Positions 1 through 7,787 of a DNA stretch of 23,808 nucleotides are shown here, piece after piece (position 1 is the first letter of the stretch; the number at the start of each line of letters is the position of its first letter). The notes beneath the pieces are model-generated. The model was not told the DNA's origin. It made no database searches and was given only the letters and a program-made list of their open reading frames with translations. The position numbers and the translations under genes were made by a program. This DNA is from Dehalococcoidales bacterium (GTDB lineage Bacteria; Chloroflexota; Dehalococcoidia; Dehalococcoidales; CSSed11-197): positions 1 through 23,808 of the forward strand of contig JAQWDO010000006.1 of the NCBI GenBank assembly GCA_028705415.1. Direction: 5' to 3'.

Positions 1-32
1 GAACGTTCAAAATATATCAACTCATTTCCTCG

Positions 33-587
33 TTATTTAAGTACTCTGGCGGGGTTGCCGGCAACCGTGCGCACGGCTTCTACATTTCTGGTAACCACGG
101 CACCCGAACCCACCACCACGTTTTCTCCTACTGTAATGCCCGGCAGAATCACGGCATTGGCGCCGATGCGCGCTCCCTTCCTGAGAGTTGCGCCTTTGAG
201 TTCGGCACCGGAGCACATGTATTTGTCATTGGTAGTTACCGAACAGGGGCCCATGAAAACATTATCTTCAACTTGCGTATGGGCGGTAACATAGGCATTG
301 GTCTGCAGGCTGACGTTTGAGCCGATGGTGCAGTGGCCGTCTATCACCACGTTGGTTCCTGCCAGAGTGTTGTTGCCGATGGCAGTATTTTCACGGATAA
401 GCACGTTGTGGCCGGTTTTAAAGTTATCCCCGATTATTACATCCGAATAAATGATGGTGCCGGAGCGAATACAGGCATTACTACCGATTACAAGCCTGCC
501 GTCTTCCCGGCTGCCGAGGATTACCCCCGGCTGGATAACAGAACCCTTGCCGATTATGACCTGTCCGGTTTTAACAATATCAGGCAT
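33..587 (-). CDS. Left-handed beta-helix sugar N-acetyltransferase (WbpD-like)
   Basis: This 184-residue protein is made almost entirely of hexapeptide repeats (patterns such as IGSNVS, IGANAVILPG, VGENVVVGSGAVV), the signature of trimeric left-handed beta-helix acyltransferases. The stretch with VFMGPCSVTTND and the ending AGNPARVLK match the layout of WbpD/FdtC-type enzymes, which use acetyl-CoA to acetylate an amino group on a nucleotide-linked sugar in the cytoplasm. The exact sugar cannot be read from the sequence. The ATG overlaps the stop of the aminotransferase gene by 8 nt (ATGCCTGA), so translation is probably coupled. An aminotransferase followed directly by an acetyltransferase implies an amino sugar made by the first and acetylated by the second. 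It is the last gene of this operon inside the window; no terminator is visible in the 32 bases left of it. Confidence 0.88.
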   Translation of the reverse strand: MPDIVKTGQVIIGKGSVIQPGVILGSREDGRLVIGSNACIRSGTIIYSDVIIGDNFKTGHNVLIRENTAIGNNTLAGTNVVIDGHCTIGSNVSLQTNAYVTAHTQVEDNVFMGPCSVTTNDKYMCSGAELKGATLRKGARIGANAVILPGITVGENVVVGSGAVVTRNVEAVRTVAGNPARVLK

Positions 588-1671
588 TTTTCAGCGCCTC
601 AGCTATGGTTTCCAGGTCTTCCAGGGTAAGGGAAGGGTGAACGGGCAGGCTGAGCACCTCCCGGGCAGCAGCTTCCGAGATGGGCAGATTATCTTGATAG
701 CCCAGATCCTTAAACAGGGGCTGGTGGTGAATGGGGATGGGGTAATGCACACCACAGCCAATGCCCCCGGCTTCCAGGCAGCTTTTCAGCTCGTCCCGGC
801 TCATCTTGAAGGCAGGGGTAACCCGGATTGTATACTGGTGGAAAACGTGCCGGTTGCCGGGGATCACCCGGGGAGGCAACAGCCCGTCTATACCTTTAAT
901 AACACCGGTGAGAAAGCTTGCGTTTCTGATTCTGGCCTGGTTGAAGGCTTCCAGATGCTCCAGCTGGCTGAGGCCGATGATGGCGGCAATCTCGGTCATG
1001 CGGGCATTGTAGCCGAGCACGGTGTGGCAGTAGCGCTCGCTCTGCCCGTGGTTTCGGAGCAAACGGCATTGTTGGGCGATATCTTCGTTACTGGTGGTAA
1101 TCATCCCGCCTTCACCGGTGGTCATGTTCTTGGTGGGATAGAAGGAAAAGCATCCGGTAGCAAAGGAACCGGCTCTTTTGCCGTGGTGCAGGGCGCCATG
1201 AGCCTGGCAGGCATCTTCTATCAATGCCAGGTTATGGAGCGAACAGATATCTTCCATGGCTTCGACATCAAAGGTCTGGCCATAAAGGTGGACGCCGATA
1301 ACTGCCCTGGTGTGAGGGGTTATTTTTGACTGGACACATGAGGGGTCGATGTTAAAGGTAACCGGGTCGATATCGGCAAATACCGGTTTTGCCCCACATG
1401 CAAGGATGGCAGTAGCCGATGCTATAAAACTGAAAGGGGTGGTAATTACTTCATCGCCGGGCTTGATGCCGGCAGCCAGTAATGCCAGCTGCAGAGCGCT
1501 GGTTCCGCTGGTGGTGGCAACTGCATATTCCGAACCAGTATAGGCTGCAAAAGACTCTTCGAATTCTCTTACATGCCTGCCCTGGGCAAGATTACCGGAA
1601 GCAAATACGCTCCGTATGGAGCCAAGTACACCTTCATCTATAACCGGTTTAGCAATCGTGACCCTTAACAG
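580..1671 (-). CDS. DegT/DnrJ/EryC1/StrS sugar aminotransferase, non-ATG start
   Basis: PLP-dependent aminotransferase that converts a keto group on a nucleotide sugar to an amine. I translated the frame upstream of the first ATG (1257) and found the full N-terminal half: AKPVIDEG, SGNLAQGRHVREFEE, ATTSGTSALQLAL, GDEVITTPFSF and VIGVHLYGQ. The PLP lysine lies in SFYPTKNMTTGEGG, with EDACQAHG just before it. The frame is closed by a TAG at 1684-1686, and no ATG, GTG or TTG lies between that stop and the first conserved residues. The best candidate is CTG at 1671, six bases after GAGAAAG, giving 363 aa, a normal family length. ATT at 1677 is an alternative. The gene follows the epimerase by about 20 nt and overlaps the acetyltransferase by 8 nt. 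The family call is firm; the start is not. Confidence 0.85.
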   Translation of the reverse strand: MLRVTIAKPVIDEGVLGSIRSVFASGNLAQGRHVREFEESFAAYTGSEYAVATTSGTSALQLALLAAGIKPGDEVITTPFSFIASATAILACGAKPVFADIDPVTFNIDPSCVQSKITPHTRAVIGVHLYGQTFDVEAMEDICSLHNLALIEDACQAHGALHHGKRAGSFATGCFSFYPTKNMTTGEGGMITTSNEDIAQQCRLLRNHGQSERYCHTVLGYNARMTEIAAIIGLSQLEHLEAFNQARIRNASFLTGVIKGIDGLLPPRVIPGNRHVFHQYTIRVTPAFKMSRDELKSCLEAGGIGCGVHYPIPIHHQPLFKDLGYQDNLPISEAAAREVLSLPVHPSLTLEDLETIAEALKNA

Positions 1672-1693
1672 AACAATCTTTCTCTATACTATG

Positions 1694-2641
1694 CTATTCC
1701 CCGTACTCTTCTACAGTTATTTTCAGGCCTTCGCTCAATGTGTAGAGGGGGCGGTAACCAAAAGCTTGCTCAGCCTTTGAGATATCCGCCAGTGAATGAG
1801 CTACATCACCTGGCCGGGGTTTAGAGTAGACAGGATTGATTTTGGCATACCCTATCATTTTTAGTAATGCATGTGCAAGTTCGTTGAGGCTGATGCTTGA
1901 GCCTGTACCAATATTATATGCACCATTCTGAAGGCTCTGAGAAGCCAGAATATTGGCCCGGACCACATCTTTTACAAAGGTAAAATCCCTGGTCTGTGTT
2001 CCATCTCCAAATATTTGCGGAGGCTTCCCCTGTTTTATAAGTTGTATAAATTTTGGAATTACCGCAGCATAAGCAGAATCGGCAGCCTGGCGCGGCCCGT
2101 ACACATTAAAATACCGAAGGCAGGCAGTCTGCAACCCGTAAGAGGCGGTAAAGGCAGCACAATAATGCTCTCCCGCCAGCTTGGAAACAGCATAAGGGGA
2201 AAGCGGTTCCGGCACCATCGCTTCTTTCTTGGGCAGGGTAGGGGTATCTCCGTAAACTGAAGAAGAAGATGCATACACCACTTTTTTAACGCCGGCATCC
2301 CGTGCGGCTACCAGCACATTCAGCGTACCGGTTATGTTTGCGTAATTGGTGGAAACCGGATCGGCAACACTCCGCGGCACACTGGGAATGGCAGCCTGGT
2401 GAAACACATAGCTTGCTCCTTTGCATGCTTCCTGCAGACGGCAGGCATCGTTAACCGAAAAACAGAGAACTTCAAGGTTGGAATCAGAAGACAGATGTTT
2501 CAAATTAGCCAGGTTGCCGGTTGACAGGTCATCCACAACAAGCACTTGATAGCCCATCCCGAGAAGCTCTTCAGTCAAATGCGACCCAATAAAACCGGCA
2601 CCTCCGGTAACCAGCACCTTTACTGCCTTTTGTTTGTCCAT
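1694..2641 (-). CDS. NAD-dependent UDP-sugar 4-epimerase (WbpP/GalE-type SDR)
   Basis: Extended short-chain dehydrogenase/reductase. The N-terminus has the Rossmann motif GGAGFIG, followed by VDDLSTGN. The catalytic SSSVYG and YAVSK (Tyr-x-x-x-Lys) are present. The segment RYFNVYGPRQ followed by AYAAVIPKFI and GDGTQTRDFTFVKDVV resembles WbpP/TviC UDP-GlcNAc 4-epimerases more than classical GalE, so a UDP-N-acetylhexosamine substrate is plausible. A TTG at 2650 could also start the frame, but only 2 nt separate it from the AAGGGG Shine-Dalgarno. The ATG at 2641 is 11 nt from that site and leads directly into MDKQKAVKVLVTGG, so I chose it (315 aa). It begins 20 nt after the glmS stop. glmS supplies glucosamine-6-phosphate for UDP-GlcNAc, a likely precursor of this enzyme's substrate. 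Confidence 0.87.
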   Translation of the reverse strand: MDKQKAVKVLVTGGAGFIGSHLTEELLGMGYQVLVVDDLSTGNLANLKHLSSDSNLEVLCFSVNDACRLQEACKGASYVFHQAAIPSVPRSVADPVSTNYANITGTLNVLVAARDAGVKKVVYASSSSVYGDTPTLPKKEAMVPEPLSPYAVSKLAGEHYCAAFTASYGLQTACLRYFNVYGPRQAADSAYAAVIPKFIQLIKQGKPPQIFGDGTQTRDFTFVKDVVRANILASQSLQNGAYNIGTGSSISLNELAHALLKMIGYAKINPVYSKPRPGDVAHSLADISKAEQAFGYRPLYTLSEGLKITVEEYGE

Positions 2642-2661
2642 ATGAAACAAAACCCCTTGAA

Positions 2662-4434
2662 TTATGTTACTGTAACCGATTTGGCAAGATTACGCGGCCG
2701 GTCCGGATCCAGGGAGCGCGCTATGGCTGAATGGAAGGCGAAAAGTTGAAGCGGTACAATACTAACCAGTGGATAGAAATATTCATTTACCCTGGGTATT
2801 TCAATATACATGTCAAACAGCTTGTCCGGCTTATCGGAAACTCCTATTATATAAGCACCTCTTGCTTTCACCTCGGATACATTGGAGAGTATATCATCCC
2901 GGGTACCATCGCAGGGGGCTATGGCAATAACCGGCGTACCGTTCTCTACCAGAGCAAGCGTTCCATGTTTTAGCTCGCCGGCAGACATGCCCTCAGAATG
3001 AACATAAGCTACTTCCTTAAGCTTGAGAGAAGCTTCTCCGGCAACCGCGAAATTGATGCCACGGGCAATATAATAAAACTTGTCATATTTTGACAGCATA
3101 TTGGCAGCTTTGGGAACAGCATCGTTATTGAGACGCAGGTTTTCGTCCAGAAGGGCTGAAATTTTTACCAGCTCTGTTTCGGCTTCTTCCAGCCGGCCAG
3201 CGACTGAAAACGAAAGAAGATACAGAACCACCAGCTCACTGAGGAAACTCTTGGTTGCAGCCACAGCAAATTCTGCTCCGCAATTTAAATACAGGGTACA
3301 GTCACTCATACGTGCCAGCGTAGAGCCGATAGTATTCACAATCGAAAGAACCTTTGCCCCCCTGCTCTGTGCCTCTTTTATTCCCTGGATAACATCTGCC
3401 GTTTCTCCGCTTTGGGAAAGCGCAATAACCAGGGTTTGTTCATCAACAGCATCCCCAAAATATCCAAATTCCGAAGAGATGATGACATCGCTGAAACGAT
3501 GGGCAATTTTTGAAAACATGTAACGGCCGATAAGCGAAGCGTAACGGGAACTTCCGCAGGCGGTAAATACCACCGAACGGCTGCTGTTAACCAGGTTGGC
3601 TGCCTTTTGCAAGGCCTCTTTTTCCTGTTTGGTGGCAGAGATGATCGCCTGCGGTTGGTCAAAAATCTCTTTTAGCATGAAGAAATCAAAACCGTTCTTC
3701 TCCCGCACTGCCAATTCGATGTCCAGCGTGACCGAACCCCTGAATACTTTTTTACCGTAGGCAGAATGTATATTGACTTTGCCAGGAGTAATTACCGCCA
3801 TTTCTTCATCATCCAGAAAAAGCACCTTGCGGGTATGGGGGAGAAAAGCCTGGAAATCACTGGAGACAAAATTTTCTCCCTTGCCAATCCCAACCACCAG
3901 AGGGCTTCCTTTACGGGTAGCCACGATTGTTTGCGGCTCGACAGTTGATGCCACCACCAACGCATAAGTCCCCTGTATTTCCTTGACAGCCCGCGCAACT
4001 GCCTGTTCCAGGGGAACCCCGGGAAGCATATATTCTTCTATCAGGTGAGCTACAACTTCTGTATCGGTCTCTGAAACCATTTCGTGTTTGGCGGAGAGCT
4101 TTCTTCTGAGTTGCTGGTAATTGTAAATGATGCCATTATGGGCAATCGCAATAAATTTCAGACAATCGAGATGTGGATGGGCGTTGGTAACGGTAACCCC
4201 ACCGTGAGTTGCCCAGCGGACATGGCCGATACCGGTAGTTCCGGGAAGGCGGCTTATACAGCAATCCCGTTCTACTTCTTCAAGCTTGCCAACTCCTTTT
4301 TTCAGGTGCAGATCACCGTTGAAAACGGTGGCAACGCCAGCTGAATCGTAACCCCGGTATTCAAGCCTGGTAAGACCATCCAGCAATACATCTGCTGCCG
4401 GTTGTTTACCGGTATACCCGATTACTCCACACAA
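2662..4434 (-). CDS. glmS: Glutamine--fructose-6-phosphate aminotransferase (isomerizing)
   Basis: Makes glucosamine-6-phosphate from fructose-6-phosphate and glutamine, the first step towards UDP-GlcNAc. The N-terminal glutaminase domain starts CGVIGYTG and contains LEYRGYDSAG, HVRWATHG and IAHNGIIYNY. Two sugar-isomerase (SIS) domains follow, with ACGSSRYASL, ALSQSGETADV and the substrate-loop region EGMSAGELKHG, and the protein ends DPDRPRNLAKSVTV. Length is 590 aa, slightly short but complete. The start is a TTG: the catalytic cysteine must become residue 1 after Met removal, and TTG is the codon directly before TGT, so this start is fixed by the chemistry. A GAAAGG site lies about 13 nt upstream. 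It leads the four-gene sugar operon. Confidence 0.95.
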   Translation of the reverse strand: MCGVIGYTGKQPAADVLLDGLTRLEYRGYDSAGVATVFNGDLHLKKGVGKLEEVERDCCISRLPGTTGIGHVRWATHGGVTVTNAHPHLDCLKFIAIAHNGIIYNYQQLRRKLSAKHEMVSETDTEVVAHLIEEYMLPGVPLEQAVARAVKEIQGTYALVVASTVEPQTIVATRKGSPLVVGIGKGENFVSSDFQAFLPHTRKVLFLDDEEMAVITPGKVNIHSAYGKKVFRGSVTLDIELAVREKNGFDFFMLKEIFDQPQAIISATKQEKEALQKAANLVNSSRSVVFTACGSSRYASLIGRYMFSKIAHRFSDVIISSEFGYFGDAVDEQTLVIALSQSGETADVIQGIKEAQSRGAKVLSIVNTIGSTLARMSDCTLYLNCGAEFAVAATKSFLSELVVLYLLSFSVAGRLEEAETELVKISALLDENLRLNNDAVPKAANMLSKYDKFYYIARGINFAVAGEASLKLKEVAYVHSEGMSAGELKHGTLALVENGTPVIAIAPCDGTRDDILSNVSEVKARGAYIIGVSDKPDKLFDMYIEIPRVNEYFYPLVSIVPLQLFAFHSAIARSLDPDRPRNLAKSVTVT

Positions 4435-4489
4435 AATATACGCTCAACCTTTCTCAATTTATGTTATCCTGACTCCGTTAAGAGTGATA

Positions 4490-4525
4490 ATTGTTTCAGG
4501 AACAATATTGCACCTATTCTATAGG
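4490..4525 (-). other. Two small hairpins in the glmS leader
   Basis: Inside the predicted glmS 5' leader lie two perfect inverted repeats: ATTGTT (4490-4495) with AACAAT (4501-4506) around a 5-nt loop, and CCTAT (4513-4517) with ATAGG (4521-4525) around a 3-nt loop. They may be an operator or leader RNA structure. They do not resemble the glmS ribozyme. Confidence 0.3.
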
Positions 4526-4543
4526 AAACCACTATAATCCGTT

Positions 4544-4572
4544 ATAATAAGACACGGTCAGCCATGTGTCAA
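4544..4572 (-). promoter_or_regulatory. Sigma70 promoter of the glmS operon
   Basis: Read on the minus strand, a perfect -35 TTGACA (4572-4567) is followed by a 17-bp spacer and TATTAT (4549-4544), one mismatch from consensus. The predicted start is near 4537, leaving a leader of about 100 nt before the TTG start of glmS. The spacer carries GACAC and GTGTC arms 10 nt apart that overlap the -35, a possible operator. Confidence 0.62.
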
Positions 4573-4669
4573 TTCATCTAAAATCATTTTAACTAACTTA
4601 TCCTAACCATTCTATGTCCTGACAGGCAGGAACTTTGCTACCATTTACTAAAGTACTATGCTCAACTGC

Positions 4670-5440
4670 TTAAAACATAAAGGGCGCAATAACAAACAGC
4701 ACGGTATTAGTTGCGCCGTGAGCAATGATAACACCGGTTAACGAACCTGTTTTTAAAGCCGCCCAGGCGAAATACAGCCCGGCAAAGAATACGAAAATAA
4801 CATCTGCTGCTGAAAGAAAACCCAGATGAAGTACCGCAAAGATAAGACTCGTATAAAAGATGCCCCGCCAGCCAAAATATTCGATTGCGGTTCTCTGCAT
4901 CACGCCGCGAAAGATTACTTCCTCCACCAAACCGGTGGTAACGAACAATATCAACCCGGCAAGCAGCCCCGACTGCCAGGTAAGCTGTTCGATGAGAGGT
5001 TCAGGCTGAAGGATAGAATATTCAATAAACCCCAGGGCAATACCGCTGAGCGCTATTAAAATATTGGCAGTTACCGGTCTTAACTTGAAGCCGATATCCC
5101 CGAACCTTAACCCCAGCATATACATAAGGGCTAAAGCCGCCAGGAAAAGTGGCAGGTACATAATTGGAAACCACCATATCTGCGATAATCCGGCCAGTGG
5201 CATGCTCAGGCTTATTATGCGAACCAGTGGTACCAGGGAAAGAGAAAGAACCAGTCGGGATTGTTGATAATTGTTTTTTACAGCAGGAATAATCAGTGTA
5301 GCCAGTAAAATAATACCGAACAGTATCACACCTGCCAGAACATCTACGAATACAGTAAAGGATTCCGCAACTGCAATCAGAACAAAAAACAGGAAGGCAA
5401 GTTTCATACTTTTAAAATGCAACCGGATATCATTAGGCAT
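4670..5440 (-). CDS. CPBP-family intramembrane metalloprotease
   Basis: A multi-spanning membrane protein with the three CPBP (CAAX protease/bacteriocin-processing, Abi) motifs in order near the C-terminus: EEVIFRG (Glu-Glu-x-x-x-Arg), FAVLHLG with a metal-ligand histidine, and HGATN. About seven or eight hydrophobic helices are visible. Bacterial members cleave within or near the membrane, or act in bacteriocin self-immunity; the substrate here is unknown. The start is uncertain. The frame opens at TTG 5473, has ATG at 5440 (used here) and ATG at 5407, and none has a clear Shine-Dalgarno. An extended -10 (TGCTACAAT) sits directly before the 5440 ATG. If that promoter is real, translation must begin at 5407 with MKLAFLFF, which is also where the first membrane helix begins. 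The gene is separated from the sugar operon by the glmS promoter and appears to be its own unit. Confidence 0.82.
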   Translation of the reverse strand: MPNDIRLHFKSMKLAFLFFVLIAVAESFTVFVDVLAGVILFGIILLATLIIPAVKNNYQQSRLVLSLSLVPLVRIISLSMPLAGLSQIWWFPIMYLPLFLAALALMYMLGLRFGDIGFKLRPVTANILIALSGIALGFIEYSILQPEPLIEQLTWQSGLLAGLILFVTTGLVEEVIFRGVMQRTAIEYFGWRGIFYTSLIFAVLHLGFLSAADVIFVFFAGLYFAWAALKTGSLTGVIIAHGATNTVLFVIAPFMF

Positions 5441-5472
5441 ATTGTAGCACACCAGAATGACAAATTGTGTCA
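5441..5472 (-). promoter_or_regulatory. Extended -10 promoter and TGACA dyad before the CPBP gene
   Basis: On the minus strand, TGCTACAAT (5449-5441) is an extended -10 element. Upstream, TGACA and TGTCA arms (5458-5462 and 5468-5472) form a perfect 5-5-5 dyad that would cover the -35 position. No good -35 hexamer is present, so control through the dyad is possible but unproven. Confidence 0.35.
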
Positions 5473-5612
5473 ATTTAAGCCCACGGGAACGGTTGTTTTC
5501 CCTGAATCTTGTGTTGTTAACCTGGATAACATTACCATCGTACCATGGCGAGCCTGCATGACAGATGGGCTACAATAAGTACTAATAAATATCATAACTG
5601 CATAGCAGCTTG

Positions 5613-6830
5613 TTATTCGGGTGTAAATACGATAGTTTGTGCAACCCAGTGAATAAATGAACCGGTGCCGTGATATTCTTCACCGGTTGGCCCTGATTCT
5701 CTCTGGAAGTTCCAGGAAGCAGCGCAACAAGGCCATTCATTCCATGCTATCCACTGGTGGGGTTCGGTCCATGTGATATAGCCGGAATTGGATGATATGC
5801 GTATCACCAGGCAGTTTTCAGCTGGTGCTTCAACAGAAGGAGTCATAATGCCCAGGGGAGACACGAACCCCTCAGGCGGGGGCTCGGTATGGCCAGCCGC
5901 CACTCCCAGGGGGCCGACTCCTGATATTCTGGCTGCCCAGAGACCATCAGCTCCGGGGAAAGTGTATTCTTCAGGTTCATCTGGCCCGGCACGTTTGAAC
6001 CAGGTACGCATTTCATAGGGGCGCGAAGCATCTTCTATGGAGGGTTGGGAGAGAAGCGGCTCAAATCCTTCAGCCGGTTCGCCGTCAAAGCTGCATACGA
6101 AAATCACTTCGCCTTCCTGCAGGCCAGGAGGACTCTTTACGGTATCGCTTCCGGGGGAATGGGTTGTGGTGGCCGGATTCAAATAGGGAAATGTAAAGGT
6201 ATCAGGGTATGGTATCTCTACTTCAACAACAGATACGTTTACCCTTCTTAAATCAGCTTCATCCGCAGATGTATCACCCTGGCAGGTCAGCTCAACCCTT
6301 AAATCACCCCAACCACTCGGTTCGGTTTTTATCTCGAACTCGCGCGTTGTCCAGGTATCGGATATTTTATCTTCAGCCCATTCACCAATAAGGTGGTCTC
6401 CGTCGTACAGTTTTACAAGTAGATCAAGCTCTATGCCGCCGGGGAGGTCTTTGGCAAATATACAGCGCAGAAGCTTTTCCCCGTTGCCAGGCGGAATGCC
6501 TTCGCTCAAGCCCAGAACCGTCGAGGAGTTCTCATCAGCCGGAGAAGAAATAAAACTGGGACCGGGATCCCAGCTCAACCATAGTGCTGAGAGCCCCCGG
6601 TTCAAAGCCCGGTACCAGCCTTCGGTTTCAGCCCAGTTTGTATCGAACTCTTTATCAGGCAGAAGAGCCTGTTTTTGGGGGTTCCATTCCGGTGGGAAAG
6701 GTGAGCCAAGATTTGCATCATCAGGGACAGTTTTACAGGCGGTAATAGTCAAATTAAGGCAAACAAGTAAAAAAATGGCGAGTGCGAATCTAAAGTAATG
6801 AGATTTTTTCAAACCAGTAACTACCTGCAT
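5613..6830 (-). CDS. Trp-rich secreted lipoprotein of unknown function
   Basis: I do not recognise the family. Translation should begin at ATG 6830, with GGAGGG seven bases upstream; an earlier in-frame ATG at 6857 lacks a ribosome site. The product has a basic N-terminus, a hydrophobic core and the lipobox LTITAC, so it is a lipoprotein on the outer face of the membrane. The mature part is about 370 residues, rich in Trp, Pro and Gly. A central segment with WAEDKISDTWTTREFEI, GWGDLRVEL and VNVSVVEVEIP looks like alternating beta-strands of a sandwich fold. The C-terminal end is dense in Trp and Cys (WIAWNEWPCCAASW) and may be a carbohydrate- or surface-binding site; this is inference from composition only. 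The gene is transcribed alone, divergent from the TipA-like regulator, with no recognisable neighbour partner. Confidence 0.8.
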   Translation of the reverse strand: MQVVTGLKKSHYFRFALAIFLLVCLNLTITACKTVPDDANLGSPFPPEWNPQKQALLPDKEFDTNWAETEGWYRALNRGLSALWLSWDPGPSFISSPADENSSTVLGLSEGIPPGNGEKLLRCIFAKDLPGGIELDLLVKLYDGDHLIGEWAEDKISDTWTTREFEIKTEPSGWGDLRVELTCQGDTSADEADLRRVNVSVVEVEIPYPDTFTFPYLNPATTTHSPGSDTVKSPPGLQEGEVIFVCSFDGEPAEGFEPLLSQPSIEDASRPYEMRTWFKRAGPDEPEEYTFPGADGLWAARISGVGPLGVAAGHTEPPPEGFVSPLGIMTPSVEAPAENCLVIRISSNSGYITWTEPHQWIAWNEWPCCAASWNFQRESGPTGEEYHGTGSFIHWVAQTIVFTPE

Positions 6831-7000
6831 TTTGGCCCTCCAGGTTTTAATATCCAATAATCGTCAGTAAAACTGGCTGGTTGGTTTTAAGTGCAGAAGT
6901 AATTTAAAGCTGTCAGGTTCATGTTATCAAACCATGTTGTTTTAATCAATACCAGCTCTGCTTTGTTCAGGCACCAAATAAACTGAGTCTAATCCGGAGT

Positions 7001-7031
7001 TTGACTATTACGTTACGTTATAGTTTATGAT
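7001..7031 (+). promoter_or_regulatory. MerR-type promoter with spacer operator
   Basis: TTGACT (7001-7006) and TATGAT (7026-7031) are separated by 19 bp, the over-long spacer typical of promoters activated by MerR-family proteins. A 21-bp dyad fills the spacer (7004-7024): outer arms ACTAT and ATAGT, inner arms ACGT, with one mismatched pair. The predicted transcription start (about 7038) is only a few bases before the ATG at 7041, so the transcript would be almost leaderless. This fits autoregulation by the gene it precedes. Confidence 0.72.
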
Positions 7032-7040
7032 ATCTGCACT

Positions 7041-7787
7041 ATGGCTTATACAGTTAAACAGCTGGCTGAACTTGCTGGAGTTAGCGTGCGTACACTGCAT
7101 TACTATGATGAAAAAGGGCTGCTTAAGCCGGAGTCTCGCAATAAAAGTGGATACCGGTACTATGGGGATGAAGCAGTTGTTCGTTTACAGCAGATCATGT
7201 TCTTCAGAGAATTGGGCTTTAATCTGGAAGAGATTGGTAATATTATCTCCAGGCCTGACTTTGATGTGCTGAAAGCCTTGCAGTCGCACCGTATACTTCT
7301 TACCAGGAAAGCCGAGAGAATCAACCATCTTTTAACAACTGTGGATAAGACTATCAAAGAATTAAAAGGGGAAATAAAGATGCAGATCAAAGAGTTTTAT
7401 GAAGGTTTCAGTGACAAGCAGATAGAGAAATACCGTGAAGAGGTGCGCGAGCGCTGGGGCGAAAAGACACTTCAGAAGAGCGAGCAGCGTGTCATAAACA
7501 TGGGCAAGGAGAAGTTTGTCATGGTGCAGGCTGAAGGCGGAAAAATATTTAAGGACATCAGCGATAATATGCCGAAAGGTTTTGAAAGCCCGGAGGTTCA
7601 GGAATTGGTGGCCAGGTGGAGGGAATGGCTGGAGAACTTCCATCAGTATTCGGATGAAGCTGTATTGGAGTTGGGGCGCAGCTACAGCGAGGATGCCAGA
7701 TTTGCAAAGTACTTCAGGGGTATCCATGAAAACCTTCCCGAGTTTCTTACAAAAGCCATACAATACTATTGCTCCCACAAAGGATAA
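7041..7787 (+). CDS. MerR-family regulator with TipAS ligand-binding domain (TipAL-like)
   Basis: A 248-residue transcription activator. Residues 1-70 are a MerR DNA-binding domain (YTVKQLAELAGVSVRTLHYY, then GYRYYGDE), followed by a coiled-coil dimer helix to about residue 110. The rest matches the TipAS antibiotic-recognition fold (EFYEGFSDKQIEKYREEVRERWG and a helical C-terminus ending LTKAIQYYC). TipA proteins bind hydrophobic or cyclic-peptide drugs and switch on target genes. In Streptomyces TipAL a cysteine reacts with thiopeptides; here the only cysteine is residue 244, near the C-terminus, so covalent capture is uncertain. There is no Shine-Dalgarno before the ATG, consistent with a leaderless message. 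An internal AAAAGGGG eight bases before Met114 could give a separate TipAS-like product. No obvious efflux gene lies beside it. Confidence 0.92.
   Translation: MAYTVKQLAELAGVSVRTLHYYDEKGLLKPESRNKSGYRYYGDEAVVRLQQIMFFRELGFNLEEIGNIISRPDFDVLKALQSHRILLTRKAERINHLLTTVDKTIKELKGEIKMQIKEFYEGFSDKQIEKYREEVRERWGEKTLQKSEQRVINMGKEKFVMVQAEGGKIFKDISDNMPKGFESPEVQELVARWREWLENFHQYSDEAVLELGRSYSEDARFAKYFRGIHENLPEFLTKAIQYYCSHKG
7364..7382 (+). promoter_or_regulatory. Internal ribosome binding site and start for a TipAS-like product
   Basis: AAAAGGGG (7364-7371) lies eight bases before an in-frame ATG (7380), which encodes Met114 at the junction of the DNA-binding and ligand-binding domains. Initiation here would give a 135-residue ligand-binding protein, mirroring the TipAL/TipAS pair known from Streptomyces lividans. 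The site is much stronger than anything at the main start. Confidence 0.5.

Noticed and set aside
1..8. GAACGTTC palindrome at the window edge
   Set aside because: Eight bases alone, with no context to the left, is not evidence of a site.
451..1329. 292-residue open frame on the plus strand
   Set aside because: It lies antisense to the acetyltransferase and aminotransferase genes, whose protein motifs are unmistakable.
4435..4669. glmS ribozyme/riboswitch upstream of glmS
   Set aside because: The predicted leader is only about 100 nt, and I see none of the conserved core or the long paired regions of that ribozyme; just two short hairpins.
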